This document shows, one piece after another, positions 45,266-56,723 of a stretch of 64,000 nucleotides of DNA. The number at the start of each line of letters is the position of its first letter. The stretch's first letter is position 1. Position numbers and translations under genes: made by a program. The notes under the pieces were generated by a model. That model did not search any database, was not told the origin of the DNA, and worked only from the letters and a program-made list of their open reading frames with translations. The stretch is from Plotosus lineatus (taxonomy: Eukaryota > Chordata > Actinopteri > Siluriformes > Plotosidae), in the NCBI GenBank assembly GCA_024760905.1, contig CM045729.1, forward strand, positions 1,206,001-1,270,000, in the 5' to 3' direction.

Positions 45266-45801
45266 GGGGCCGGTTGTTCAAAACACGGTTATTTTTTTAA
45301 CCACTGGTTAAGTAGAGTTAACCGACGGTTAAATTTAACACTGCTGTTATCTTGTTCAAAACTCGGTTAACTTTAACTGAGTGTTAACTTGACATTTAAG
45401 TTAACAGACCTAAGTACCGCCGTTAAATTTTTAACAATGTGTTTAACTTCAAGATGGCGTTCATGGCTAACGCTGCATTCATGGTGCTGCATCAGCGGCG
45501 TAAGGACAGAGTGTACTGTGTGCTTGATTATGACATAGCTGCTTTTTCAGACAAATAATTAAGAATCTGCTACCGGTTTGGGAGAGAGTCAATTGCGTAC
45601 CTGTGCAATCTGCTGGGAGGTGATTTGTAGCGTCCCACCAATAGCCCTTCGCTTTTATGCCAGTGGGAGCTTTCTACAGGTGGTTGGGGGCACTGTGGGC
45701 TTGGACAAAAGTACGGTATCCAGAATAGTGAGAGATGTTATAGATGCCTTGGTGAGAAGGCGTAACAACTTTATTTCTTGGCCAACTGCGACAAATTTAA
45801 A
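45266..45801 (+). mobile_element. PIF/Harbinger transposon fragment
   Basis: Starts GGGGCCGGTTGTTCAAAA, a Harbinger-like terminus followed by GGTTAA-rich subterminal repeats. Frame from about 45454 (MAFMANAAFMVLHQRRKDRV) and 45578-45811 (ALRFYASGSFLQVVGGTVGL, DKSTVSRIVRDVIDAL, NNFISWPT) is the N-terminal, helix-turn-helix part of a HARBI1-like transposase. The DDE core and right end are absent. Confidence 0.75.
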
Positions 45802-45900
45802 AGAGATATAGAAGGTGAAGGATTTTAAGTACTTCGTACTTAACTTAAGTACTTTGTTTAAGTACTTTAATACTTAAAATCCTCCACCTTCATTATCTCT
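45802..45900. repeat. fold-back of RTE sequence
   Basis: Arms 45802-45831 and 45871-45900 (30 bp) are inverted copies of the same RTE RT segment (FKYLG region), 27 of 30 matching, around a 39-base loop rich in AAGTACTT. Left arm is RTE-sense on plus, right arm starts RTE-J on minus. Confidence 0.85.
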
Positions 45901-45991
45901 GCTCCCTGTAACATCACCGTTCCTCCTGGGTCCTTCTCATTCACACACATGTATTCTGTTTTTCTGAGGCTAACCTTCATTCCTCTCCTTT

Positions 45992-47331
45992 CTAGGGCAT
46001 ACCGCCACCTCTCCAGATTTTCCTCCACTTGTTCTCTGCTCTCACAATGTCATCTGCAAACATCATAGTCCATGGATATTCTTGCCTAGCCTCATCTGTC
46101 AGCCTGTCCCTCACCATCGCAAACAAGAAGAGGCTCAGAGCTGATCCTTGATGCAGTCCCACCTCCACCTTGAATTTGTCGGTCACGCCGACGGCACACC
46201 TCACCACTGTCTTACATCTCTCATACATGACCTGCACCACTCTGACATACTTCTCTGCCACTCCAGACTGCCTCATGCAATACCACAGTTCTTCTTTTGG
46301 CACCCTGTTATATGCTTTTTCCAGATCCACAAAGGCACAATGCAGTTCCCTCTGACCTTCTCTATACTTCTATTATTTACATCCTCAAAGCAAACATTGC
46401 AACAGTGGTGCTCTTTCATGGCATGAAACCAAACTGTTGCTCACAAATACTGATCTCTGCCCTTAGCTTCCACTATTCTTTCCCATAACTTCATTGTATG
46501 GCTCATCAACTTTATCCCTCTGTAGTTGCCACAACTCTGTACATCTCCCTTGTTCTTAAAAATGGGCACAAGCACACTTCTCCTCCATTCCTCCGGCATC
46601 TGCTTACTCTCTAAGACCTTGTTGAATGTTCTTGTCAGGAAATCTACTGCTACTCTTTTAGACACTTCCATACATCCACTCGTCAACCTCTTTAATGCCC
46701 TCCTCACTTCACCCTTACTAATCTTTGCGACTTCCTGGTCCTCAACAGTCATTTTTTGTACTCTTTATTTTCTCTTTAATTTTCCTCATTCATCAGCTCT
46801 TCAAAGTATTTTACCATCTTCACAGCACACTTCTGTCATCAATACATTTCCCTCTCTGTCCTTAATCACTCTAACTTTCTGCACATCCTTCCCATCTCTA
46901 TTTCTCTGCTGTGTCAACCTGTATAAATCATTGTCTCCCTCTTTACTGTCCAACTTATCATACAAGTCATCATGTGCCCTCTGTTTAGCCTTTGACACTG
47001 CTACCTTCACCTTATGCTGTCTTTCTGTACTCCTGTTTACTCTCTTCAGTCCTCTCTATGTCCCACTTCTCCTTAGCTAACCTCTTCTTTTGTACACACT
47101 CCTGCACTTCCTCATTCCACCACCAAATCTCCTTATCTACTTTCCATCCACAGGACACACCAAGTACTCTCCTACCTGACCCCTGATCACATTGGCTGTG
47201 GTTGTCCAGTCATCTGGAAGCACTTCCTGGCCACCCAAAGCCTGTTTCAACTCCTCCTTGAAGACAACACGACACTCTTCCTTTTTCAGCTTCAACCACT
47301 TTGTCTTATGCTCTGCCTTTGCCTTTTTCAC
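45992..47331 (-). pseudogene. RTE-J RT half, frame-broken
   Basis: Pieces: 47331-47137 (KAEHKTKWLKLKKEECRVVF, LGGQEVLPDDW), 47010-46801, 46752-46441 (LVPIFKNKGDVQSCGNYRGI), and 46330-45992 (DLEKAYNRVPKEELW, LHQGSALSLFLFAM, FADDIV). About 30 residues around KAVGPDDIPVEVW and several short segments are missing. Confidence 0.8.
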
Positions 47332-47338
47332 CTTCCTC
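47327..47338. repeat. target-site duplication of LINE-M, left
   Basis: TTCACCTTCCTC, exact match to 55598-55609. Confidence 0.9.
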
Positions 47339-47408
47339 TACTGTCCAACAACTTGTTGAAATTTAGAACCAGATTTGCACATCGCTTGATAACAAAGATT
47401 ACTAGTGT

Positions 47409-48146
47409 ATGGTTTTTTGTGATGTCTCTAAAGCATTTGATAGAGTTTGGCACATTGGGCTTATGCACAAACTAGAGAAGTATGGAGTTTGTGGAAAACT
47501 ACTTGATTGGTTTCATAATTATCTAAGTGGTCGCAGTCAATCAGTTTTTGTTCATGGCTCGTTATCTAAACCTTTGGTGTTAAAAGCTGGAGTACCTCAG
47601 TGGTCAGTTTTAGGTCCTTTCCTTTTCACTCATTATGTAAATGAGATTGCAGATAAATTAAATAGTTTTATTTGGCTTTTCGCTGACGATACTTCATTAG
47701 GAACATTGTCAAAAGAAAAGCAATTAATGGAAAAGCTTATGAATGAAAATTTTGAATTTCTATGCAATTGGACTAAGGATTGGTTAATTTCATGTAACCC
47801 AGAAAATAATGAAACTATGCTATTCACTATTAAAAATAATCAAGATATTGATTTGTATTTTGACGGCTGTAAAGTGAAAGCAGTGGAATCTCACAAACAT
47901 TTGGGTTTATGTTTTTCATCAAATGGAAGGTACTTTCATATTGAACATATTGTTAAAAAGACTTCCAAAATGATCGGCTCACTTCGAAAGTTAAAATTTG
48001 TACTAAACAGAGCGACACAGTCCAAAATGTATACTGTATTTATCAGACCAAACTTTGAATATGCATGTGAGGTATGGGACAGGTGTTCAATTGTGCAAGC
48101 CAACAGATTAGAAAAGTTACAGCTTGAATTGGGAATTGCTGTCTGA
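47409..48146 (+). pseudogene. LINE-M reverse transcriptase, 5' part missing
   Basis: 245 codons: VFCDVSKAFDRVWHIGLMHK, LLDWFHNYLSGRSQSVF, KAGVPQWSVLGPFLFTHYVN, WLFADDTSLGTL and HKHLGLCFSSNGRYFH. The normally invariant Gly of PQGSVLGP is Trp. The fingers domain upstream is gone, and a frameshift near 48130 is followed by another frame (48124-48306) up to RTE-K. Confidence 0.8.
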
Positions 48147-48277
48147 AAGAAGGTGTGTCCGTAAATTAATGTTATTTTATAAGATACAGAAATATCTTAC
48201 TCCAACTTTTCTCTGTGATCTACTACCTCCAGTAGTAGCGAACAGAACGAACTATCCATTAATAAATAGCCATGATT

Positions 48278-48294
48278 ATAGTATACCCCCTACA
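48278..48294. repeat. target-site duplication of RTE-K, left
   Basis: ATAGTATACCCCCTACA, exact match to 54910-54926. Confidence 0.93.
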
Positions 48295-48415
48295 ATGCAG
48301 CCGTGAGGGGGGGGCACAAACCAGTGTCTCTCCCTCACGCCGGTCCCAAGCCCGGATAAATGCAGAGGGTTGCGTCAGGAAGAGCATCCGGCGTAAAACA
48401 AATGCCAAATAAACT

Positions 48416-48802
48416 ATGCGAATCACAAGAAAGAATGACATACCGGATCGGTCGAGGCCCGGGTTAACAACGACCGCCATCAGTGCCGTCAACCAACAGG
48501 GTGCTGATGGAAATTGGACTACTGTTGGTCGAAGACGTCGAAGAAGGAGAGGCGGGAGGCGTGTCCGTTGCCAGAGAGAGAAGAGGAAAGGCATGAGTCT
48601 AGGACTGAAAGTAGGGACTTTGAATATTGGAACTATGACAGGAAAAGGTAGAGAGCTGGCTGACATGATGCAGAGGAGGAAGGTGGACATACTGTGTGTT
48701 CAGGAGACCAGGTGGAAAGGTCGCAAGGCTAGAAGCATAGGAGCAGGGTTTAAGCTGTTTTATCACGGTGTGGATGGGAAGAGAAATGGAGTAGGAGTCA
48801 TC
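48416..48802 (+). pseudogene. RTE-K 5' part of ORF
   Basis: Frame with GADGNWTTVGRRRRRRRGG, LGLKVGTLNIGTM, DILCVQETRWKGRKARSIGA and FKLFYHGVDGKRNGVGVIV, ending at the LINE-N insertion. It holds the N-terminal third of the endonuclease. Confidence 0.85.
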
Positions 48803-51800
48803 GTTTTTCAAGATGGCGCCGGGTGACCTGCAGCCAGTTACAGGAGCTCTTCAGTTTATTTTTCTTTTTTTTCTCTTTTCTATTGTATATAGGCGTGTTT
48901 CTTTATCTTTTTCAAATTTTCTTTTCTTTCTTCAATCCTGCATCTGGAAAAACATACTTTCATGATGCTTTTGTTCTTCTGTGCACTTTTATTTTCACTT
49001 TTTGGATCGGGCGTCAGGAAACTCATTCACCGGCGGCTCTGAGCAACGCAGGTCTTATACACGTGAGACCCTCCTGGCCTGCGCCCCCCGCCCTCCTTCA
49101 GCGGAAAAGCCCGTTGTTCCTTTGGAAATACGGAGGAAAAGGAGAGGCTGCAGAGGGGACGAAAGACGCCGGAGGACATGTGTTCCCTCTGTCATCATGG
49201 GAAATGTCCGCGCGATCGCCAACAAGACGTGGAGGAGCTGGCGGCGCTGACCGGCAGCAGAGGCAGTACCGGGACTGCAGCCTCATGTGTTTCTCAGAGA
49301 CGTGGCTGAATGAACTCACACCGGACTCTGTGGTTTCTCTTAACGGATTTTCGCGGCGTGCAGATCGGAGTGTAACGGAGAGCGGTAAGAAGAAAGGAGG
49401 GGGCGTGGCGGTCTATGAATGAACGATGGTGCCACCCGGCAAACGCGTGCGTGAAGGAGCAGCTGTGCACGCGGGACCTAGAGCTGCTCGCGTTAAGCGC
49501 CGCGCCATATTATCTACCAGGGAGTTTTCACACGTGATTGTGTTTTATGCGTGTACATTCCGCCCTCGGCTGATGCGCGGTCGCGTGAGCGTCTACACAG
49601 CGCCGTTAATCAGACACAGACTTCGTCACCCCGCGCCATGATTCTGATCAGCGGGGACTTTAACCACGCTCTCTCTCCGCCTCTCTCCCGACGCTCACGC
49701 AATACGTGAAGTGCGCCACAAGAGACAATAAAACACTGGACTTACTGTATGCAAATGTGAAGGACGCGCTTACAGCTCCTCCCCTCCCCACTGGGACGCT
49801 CAGACCACAACCTGGTCTACCTGCTCCCAATACACACCCAGGGTGCGAAAGGAACCTGCACAGAAGAGGTCTGTGAAAGTGTGGACCGAGGAGACCAACG
49901 AGAGGCTTAGGGACTGTTTCCAGACCACAGACTGGAGCATGCTCTGTAACTCCTTTAGTGATGACATCGACGGCCTCACACACTGTATCACCGGACCACA
50001 TGAACTTCTGCGTGGACAGCACCGTGCCAACACGGAGAGTGCGGTGCTTCTCAACAACCACCCATGGGTCACCCCTGAGCTCAAAGTCCTCCTGAACCAG
50101 AAAAAGAGGGCTTTCATCTCGGGCGACAGAGAGGAGCAGAAGAAGGTCCAGCGTGAGCTCCAGTGGAGGATCAGGAGGGCAAAGAAGGACTATGGGAAGA
50201 AGATGGAGGAGAAGCTGGCTCAGAACAACGTGCGGAACGTCTGGAGAGGACTAAAGACCATGTCTGGATTTGGGCAGAGTGTCAGAGGGACAGCTGATGG
50301 TGACCAGCGCTGGGCGGATGAACTAAACTGCTACTTCAACAGGTTTGATTCTCCCCCCTCCCCCTCTGCACCCCTCCCCCCTCCCCTCTTCACACGTCTC
50401 CAGACCAGCTGACACCTCCCCCCTCCCCAGGCCAACTTCACTTGACTGCTACAGCCCGACAGACACATCCCCCTCCCTCTGCAGCCCACCCCAGCCCCCT
50501 CTCCTCACATCAGACCAGGTGAGGGAGACAGCTGAGGCGACTAAATCAGAGGAAATCTGAAGGACCTGATGGCATCAGTCCCAGGCTGCTGAGGACCTGC
50601 CAGACCAGCTCTGTGTGGTACTATGCTACCTGTACAACCTGAGCCTCAGCCTGGAGAAGGTTCCAGTCCTCTGAAGACCTCCTGTGTGGTTCGGTTCCCA
50701 AAACAGCACAAGCCGAAGGAACCAGCCCACTACAGACCTGTCGCCCTGACCTCCCACCTCATTAAGATCATGGAAAGGCTCCTCCTTGAACACCTCCGCT
50801 CTATGGTGAGCCCCACCCCAGACCCGCTGCAGCATGCCTACAGGCCCAACACCGCACTAGAAGACGCCGTCCATCTACCTTCTGCAGCGGGCACTCACCA
50901 CCTGGAGATCGCCGGCAGCGCTGTGAGGGTCATGTTCTTTGACTTCTCCAGCGCCTTCAACACCATCAGGCCAGCGGCGCCTGCGGAAGCTGGAGGACGT
51001 GGGAGTGGACGGGCATCTTGCTGCCTGGATTATTGACTACCTTACTAACCGCCCACAGCACCGCGGCGGCCGCGTGGCTGTAAGTCAAAGGTGGTAGTCT
51101 GCTGGCACGGGGCACCGCAGGGCACCGTCCTCTCACCCTTCCTTTTAACATCTATACCCTCGGACTTCATATATAACACAAACAGCTGCCACCTCCAGAA
51201 GTTCTCGGACGACTCGCCATCGTGGGCCGTGGTGTCAGAGGGGAACGAGCTGGAGTACGGTCGGTCATCGCCGACTTTGGACTGGTGTGAGCGCAACCAC
51301 CTGTGCTTGAACACTAGGAAGGCGAAAGGAGATGGTGAGTCGACTTCAGGAGAAGCACTCAAACACACACACACACACATTTACTAGTGAACATCCAGGG
51401 ACAGGACATTGAGACAGTGGACAGTTTCAAAGTACCTGGGTGTTCACCTTAACAATAAACTGGACTGGTCCCACAACACCAACGCCCCTGTACAAGAAGG
51501 GCCAGAGTCGCCTCCACCTTCTGAGGAGACTCAGGTCCTTCGGCATATGCAGACCTCTGCTCAGGACATTTTATGACTCTGTGGTAGCCTCTGCAATCCT
51601 CTACGCTGCCATCTGCTGGGCCCGGGCAGCACAGAGCGGGACAGAAAGAGACTGAACAAGCTGGTCAGAGGGCCAGCTCTGTCCTCGGCTGCCCACTGGA
51701 CTCTGTGGAGGAGGTGAGTGAGAGGAGGATGGTAGCAAAGCTCACATCCATCCTGTCCAACAGCTCTCACCCACTGCACCAGACTGTAGAGGAGCTAAGC

Positions 51801-52270
51801 AGTTCTTCAGTGACGACTGAGGCATCCTCAGTGCAGGAAGGAGCGCCTACCGCAGGTCGTTCATTCCCACCGCTGTCAGACTGTACAACGCCCACTTTGT
51901 AACTGTCTGTGAAAATACGGTTATGTGCAATAAAAACCCCGTGCACTTTAATCAACCACATCTACCCCACTGACTGTGAACCATATCAACCACATCTACT
52001 CTGCACTCAGATACATTACACTTTAATATAGGCCAGTCTATAAAGTTGCTCCATTCTTTTCTTTTCTTTTATTGTTTAGTAATTTATACTATTTATGTAT
52101 CTATTTATTTATTTATTTACTTATATAATATATATGTATGTGTGTATGTTCGTACTTGTATCTATTTTTGCACCCCCTACTGATAGTACCTCAAGAGCCT
52201 GTAACAGTGAATTTCTCCATTGTGAGATTAATAAAGCTGTATCTTATCTTATCTTATCTTATCTTATCTT
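48803..52270 (+). mobile_element. LINE-N (L2/Rex1-like), innermost level of the nest
   Basis: Breaks RTE-K between GGAGTCATC and TTGAAGGAGG. Starts GTTTTTCAAGATGGCGCCGG, likely its true 5' end, and ends with GAGATTAATAAAGCTG and a (TATCT)n tail. About 3.47 kb, so near full length. The tail overlaps the target ATCTT, so the duplication cannot be measured. Confidence 0.85.
48823..51903 (+). pseudogene. LINE-N ORF2 in many frames
   Basis: Endonuclease start VPSVIMGNVRAIANKT (to 49250), CSLMCFSETWLNELTPDSVV (to 49422) and ILISGDFNHALS near 49640 (GDFN motif). Linker frame 49843-50412 (KVWTEETNERLRDCFQTTDW). RT pieces: 50623-51036 (YRPVALTSHLIKIMERLLLE, FFDFSSAFNTI), 51091-51387 (APQGTVLSPF, FSDDSP for FADD) and 51440-51655 (SRLHLLRRLRSFGIC, FYDSVVASAILYAAICW). 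At least six breaks. Confidence 0.8.
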
Positions 52271-53333
52271 GAAGGAGGAGTTTGCCAGGAATGTTCTAGA
52301 AGTGAAAAGAGTGTCAGACAGAGTGATGAGTCTCAAGTTAGAAATTAAAGGTGTGATGGTCAATGTTGTTAGTGCTTATGCCCCACAGACAGGATGTGAG
52401 CAAGAAGAGAAGGAGAGATTGTGGAGGGAGTTAGATGAAGTGATGCAGAGTACCCCCAGAGGTGAAAGAGTGGTCATTGGGGCAGACTTCAATGGACATG
52501 TTGGTGCAGGAAACAGAGGGGACGAGGAAGTGATGGGTAGGTTTGGTATCCAGGACAGGAACGCAGAAAGACAGATGTTGGTAGATTTTGCAAAAAGGAT
52601 GGAAATGGCTGTGGTGAATACTTTCTTCCAGAAGAGAGAGGAGCATAGGGTGACTTATAAAAGTGGAGGTAGGAGCACACAGGTAGACTACATCTTGTGC
52701 AGGCGATGTAATTTAAAGGAAGTCAGTGACTGCAAAGTAGTAGCGGGTGAGAGTGTTGCCAAACAGCATAGGATGGTGGTGTGCAGGATGATGCTTATGG
52801 TGAGGAAGGTGAAGAAGGCAAAGGCAGAGCAGAAGACAAAGTGGTGTAAGTTGAAAAAGGAAGAGTGTCGGGTTGTCTTCAAGGAGGAGTTGAAACAGGC
52901 TTTGGGTGGTCAGGAAGTGCTTCCAGATGACTGGACAACTACAGCGAATGTGATCAGGGAGACAGGTAGGAGAATACTTGGTGTGTCATCTGGAAGGAAA
53001 GTAGATAAGGAGACTTGGTGGTGGAATGAGGAAGTGCAGGAGTGTGTACAAAGGAAGAGATTAGCTAAGAAGAAGTGGGACATTGACAAAACCGAAGAGA
53101 GTAAACAGGAGTACAGGGAGACACAGCGTAAGGCAAAGGTAGCAGTGTCAAAGGCCAAACAGAGCGCGTTTGATGACTTGTATGCTCGGTTGGAAAGTAA
53201 AGAGGGAGAAAATGATTTATACAGGTTGGCACAGCAGAGAAATAGAGATGAGAAGGACGTGCAGCAAGTTAGATTGATAAAGGACAGAGAGGGAAATGTA
53301 TTGACTGATGACAGAAGTGTGCTGGGAAGATAG
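52271..53333 (+). pseudogene. RTE-K endonuclease remainder and linker
   Basis: Part of a longer open frame (from 52095) whose first ~59 codons are LINE-N tail. RTE part: VISAYAPQ-type (VVSAYAPQTGCEQEE), VIGADFNGHVGAGNRGD, TQVDYILCRRCNLKEVSDC, KQHRMVVCRMM and ETWWWNEEVQECVQRKR. It ends at TAG 53331, a Trp codon in other copies. Confidence 0.88.
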
Positions 53334-53354
53334 AAAGAGTACTTTGAAGAGCTG

Positions 53355-54674
53355 ATGAATGAGGAAAATGAGAGAGAGAAAAGAGTAGAAGAGGTGACTG
53401 TTGAGGACCAGGAAGTAGCAAAGATTAGTAAGGGTGAAGTGAGGAGGGCATTGAAGAGGATGAAGAATGGAAAGGCAGTTGGTCCTGATGACATACCGGT
53501 GGAGGTATGGAAGTGTCTAGGAGAGGTAGCAGTAGATTTTCTGACAAGAACATTTAACAAGGTCTTAGAGAGTGAGAGGATGCCAGAGGAATGGAGGAGA
53601 AGTGTGCTGGTGCCCATTTTTAAGAACAAGGGAGACGTGCAGAGTTGTGTCAACTACAGAGGGATAAAGTTGATGAGCCATACGATGAAGTTATGGGAAA
53701 GAATAGTGGAAGCTAGACTAAGGGCAGAAGTCAGCATTTGTGAACAACAGTTTGGTTTCATGCCCAGAAAGAGCACCACAGATGCAGTGTTTGCCTTGAG
53801 GATGTTAATGGAGAAGTACAGAGAAGGTCAGACAGAGCTGCATTGTGCCTTTGTGGATCTGGAGAAAGCATATGACAGGGTGCCGAGAGAAGAACTGTGG
53901 TATTGCATGAGGAAGTCTGGAGTGGCAGAGAAGTATGTTAGAGTGGTGCAGGACATGTATGAGAGATGTAAGACAGTGGTGAGGTGTGCTGTCGGTGTGA
54001 CAGAAGAGTTCAAGGTGGAGGTGGGACTGCATCAAGGGTCAGCTCTCAGCCCCTTCTTGTTCGCTATGGTGATGGACAGGCTGACAGACGAGGTTAGACA
54101 AGATTCCCCATGGACTATGATGTTTGCAGATGACATTGTAATCTGTAGTGAGAGCAGAGAACAAGTGCAGGAAAATCAGGAGAGGTGGAGGTATGCCCTG
54201 GAAAGGAGGGGAATGAAGATTAGCCTCAGTAAGACAGAATACATGTGCATGAATGCCAAGGACCAAAGAGGAACGGTGAGATTACAGGGAGCAGAGATAA
54301 GAAAGGTGGAGGATTTTAAGTACTTAGGCTCAACAATCCAGAGCAATGGAGAGTGTGGAAAAGAGGTGAAGAAGCGTGTGCAGGCAGGCTGGAATGGTTG
54401 GAGAAAAGTGTCCGGTGTGATGTGTGATAGGAGGGTATCGGCAAAAATGAAAGGAAAAGTGTACAAAACGGTGTTGAGGCCAACGATGCTGTATGGGTTA
54501 GAAACAGTGGCCCTGGGGAAAAGACAGGAGGCAGAGTTGGAGGTCGCAGAGATGAAAATGTTGAGGTTTTCTTTGGGAGTAACGAGGATGGATAGGATTA
54601 GGAATGAGCACGTCAGAGGGACAGCACATGTAAGACGTTTTGGAGACAAAGTCAGAGAGGCTAGATTGAGATAG
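53355..54674 (+). pseudogene. RTE-K reverse transcriptase
   Basis: 439 codons from just after the first TAG: KAVGPDDIPVEVWKCLG, NYRGIKLMSHTMKLW, FGFMPRKSTTDAVFALRM, FVDLEKAYDRVPREELW, LHQGSALSPFLFAMVMDRL, FADDIVICSESRE and FKYLGSTIQSNGECG, to TAG 54672 (Trp in FGHVQ-preceding RLRW). The same frame then stays open to the natural TGA at 54876-54878. Confidence 0.9.
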
Positions 54675-54909
54675 TTTGGACATGTACAGAGGAGGGATAG
54701 TGAGTATATTGGTAATAGGATGCTGAGGCTGGAACTACCAGGCAAAAGGCCTAGAGGAAGACCAAAGAGACGATTCATGGATGTGGTAAAGGAGGACATG
54801 AAGGTCGTTGGTGTAAGAGAAGAAGATGCAAAGGATAGGGTGAGATGGAGGCAGATGATTCGCTGTGGCGACCCCTGAAGGGAAAAGCCGAAAGGAAAAG
54901 AAGAAGAAG

Positions 54910-54926
54910 ATAGTATACCCCCTACA
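54910..54926. repeat. target-site duplication of RTE-K, right
   Basis: ATAGTATACCCCCTACA directly after the GAAGAAGAAG tail. Confidence 0.93.
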
Positions 54927-54974
54927 CGATTAAAATATTCAACACTTTTTCATTTTTTTTCATCAACAGTTAAA

Positions 54975-55400
54975 TTGTGGAATGATATCCCACTGGGGAC
55001 TAGAGACAACAATTCTGTAGTTTTATTTAGATCAGCAATTCGTCTAAAACCAAAATGTGCACCGGTATATTTTTCATACGGGAAAAGGAAGTTAAATATT
55101 TTACACACAAGATTAAGATATATGTCGAGTTCACTTAATTATGATTTATTTAGAATTAATGTAAAGGATGGTGCACGCTGTCAGTGTGGCCACAAGTGTG
55201 AGAATGTTTTTCACTATTTTCTAGAATGTCCCTTATATAATTTTCAACATGAACAAATGTTAAAAACTTTAGAGCACATTGTCCATCAAAAAGCACCAAT
55301 CGATATTAATCTCATTTTAAATGGCAATGCAGATTACTCTCTGAGAGAAAACCAGAATGTTTTCAAATGTGTACAAATATTTATTTGTAATACTAAATGA
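54975..55400 (+). pseudogene. LINE-M C-terminal domain
   Basis: 141 codons: MWNDIPLGTRDNNSVVLF, KLNILHTRLRYMSSSLNYDL, then CQCGHKCENVFHYFLECPLY, a Cys/His cluster usual at the end of this LINE type. Continuous with the left half once RTE-K and one duplicated target are discounted. Confidence 0.78.
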
Positions 55401-55593
55401 TTTTGAGTTTTTGCGTTTTGAGTTTGATTTTGAGTTGACTTTAATTATTTTGTATATATCCTTCCCTTGTCAGTATCTTGCTGTATATTTTGTAATATAA
55501 TTACTGTAACTACTGGGAGAGGGCTTTATTAAGTTGGATAACTTGTACCCAATCCAGTTCATGGTTGAATAAAATATGTTTTAATCAAATTAA

Positions 55594-56280
55594 TCAATTC
55601 ACCTTCCTCACCATCAGCATCATCCTGCACACCACCATCCTATGCTGTTTGGCAACACTCTCACCCACTACTACTTTGCAGTCACTGACTTCCTTCAAAT
55701 TACATCGCCTACACAAGATGTAGTCTACCCGTGTGCTCCTACCTCCTCTTTCATAAGTCACCATATGCTCCTGTTTCTTCCGGAAGAAAGTATTCACCAC
55801 AGCCATCTCCATCCTTTTTGCAAAATCGATCAACATCTGTCCTTCTGTGTTCCTGTCCTGTATACCAAACATGCCCATCACTTCGTCGTCCCCTCTGTTG
55901 CCTGCACCAACATGTCCATTGAAGTCTGCACCAATGACCATTCTTTCACCTCTGGAGGTACTCTGCATCACTTCATCTAAATCACTCCAGAATCTCTCCT
56001 TCTCTTCTAGTTTACATCCTGCCTGTGGGGCATAATCACTAACAACATTGAACATCACGCCTTCAATTTCTAACTTGAGACTCATCACTCTGTCTGACAC
56101 TCTTTTCACTTCTAGAACATTCCTGACAAACCCCTCCTTCAAGATGACTCCTGCTCCATTTCTCTTCCCATCCACACCATAATAAAACAGCTTAAAACCT
56201 GCTCCTAAGCTTGTAGCCTTGCTACCCTTCCACCTGGTCTCCTGAACACACAATATGTCCACTTTCCTTCTCCGCATCAT
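55594..56280 (-). pseudogene. RTE-J endonuclease half
   Basis: 228-codon frame: DILCVQETRWKGSKATS, FKLFYYGVDGKRNGAG, IGADFNGHVGAGNRGDDE, DYILCRRCNLKEVSDC and KQHRMVVCRMMLMVRKV, ending exactly at the LINE-M insertion. A frameshift near 56290 separates it from the N-terminus. Confidence 0.85.
55598..55609. repeat. target-site duplication of LINE-M, right
   Basis: TTCACCTTCCTC; RTE-J resumes here. Confidence 0.9.
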
Positions 56281-56649
56281 GTCAGCCAGCTCTTCTAGCT
56301 TTTTCTTTCATAGTTCCAACATTCAAAGTCCCTACTCTCAGTCCTAGACTCATGTCTTTCTTCTTCTCCCTCTGCCTACGGCCACGCCTCCCGCCTCTCC
56401 TTCGACCAACAGTAGTCCAATTTTCACCAGCACCCTGTGGTTAATAGCACTGATGGCAGTCGTTGTTAACCCGGGCCTTGACCGATCCGGTATGAATTTT
56501 GTTTTGCATTTGCATGAGAATTTTGGCAGAAGTTTTACCCCGGACGCACTTCCTGTCGCAACCCTCTGTATTTATCCGGGCTTGGGACCGGCGTGAGGGT
56601 GAACACTGGCTTGTGCCCCCCCCTCACGGCTGTATTGCACATACATACG

Positions 56650-56650
<1 letters not shown>

Positions 56651-56710
<60 letters not shown>

Positions 56711-56723
56711 ATGCTCGCTCTCA
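56651..56723. repeat. (CA)n microsatellite beside RTE-J
   Basis: About 30 CA units plus imperfect flank, next to the RTE-J 5' end. Confidence 0.95.

Larger units (their letters stand above)
48295..54909 (+). mobile_element. RTE copy K, full length, youngest-looking
   Basis: Complete from the ATGCAGCCGTGAGG terminus to the GAA tail, with an exact 17-bp target duplication. Own sequence is 48295-48802 plus 52271-54909, about 3.15 kb. Damage seen: the LINE-N insertion and two TGG-to-TAG changes (53331-53333, 54672-54674). Confidence 0.94.
47339..55597 (+). mobile_element. LINE-M, 5' truncated, carries RTE-K
   Basis: Own sequence is 47339-48294 and 54910-55597, about 1.6 kb. It is AT-rich, unlike the RTE around it. 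The first half encodes RT, the second the C-terminus and 3' UTR ending AATAAAATATGTTTTAATC. RT wording (CDVSKAFDRVWH, FADDTSL) and the Cys/His C-terminus are jockey-group-like. Confidence 0.82.
45871..56636 (-). mobile_element. RTE copy J, outer shell of the nest
   Basis: Two halves, 45871-47338 and 55598-56636, are contiguous in RTE coordinates and carry the 12-bp duplication TTCACCTTCCTC at their inner edges (47327-47338, 55598-55609). The right half reaches the RTE 5' terminus (AATACAGCCGTGAGGG on minus). The 3' part beyond FKYLG is replaced by the fold-back. Confidence 0.9.

Noticed and set aside
49426..49641. GC-rich block near 49.0-49.7 kb as a CpG-island promoter
   Set aside because: It is the endonuclease region and 5' part of LINE-N; composition is that of the element.
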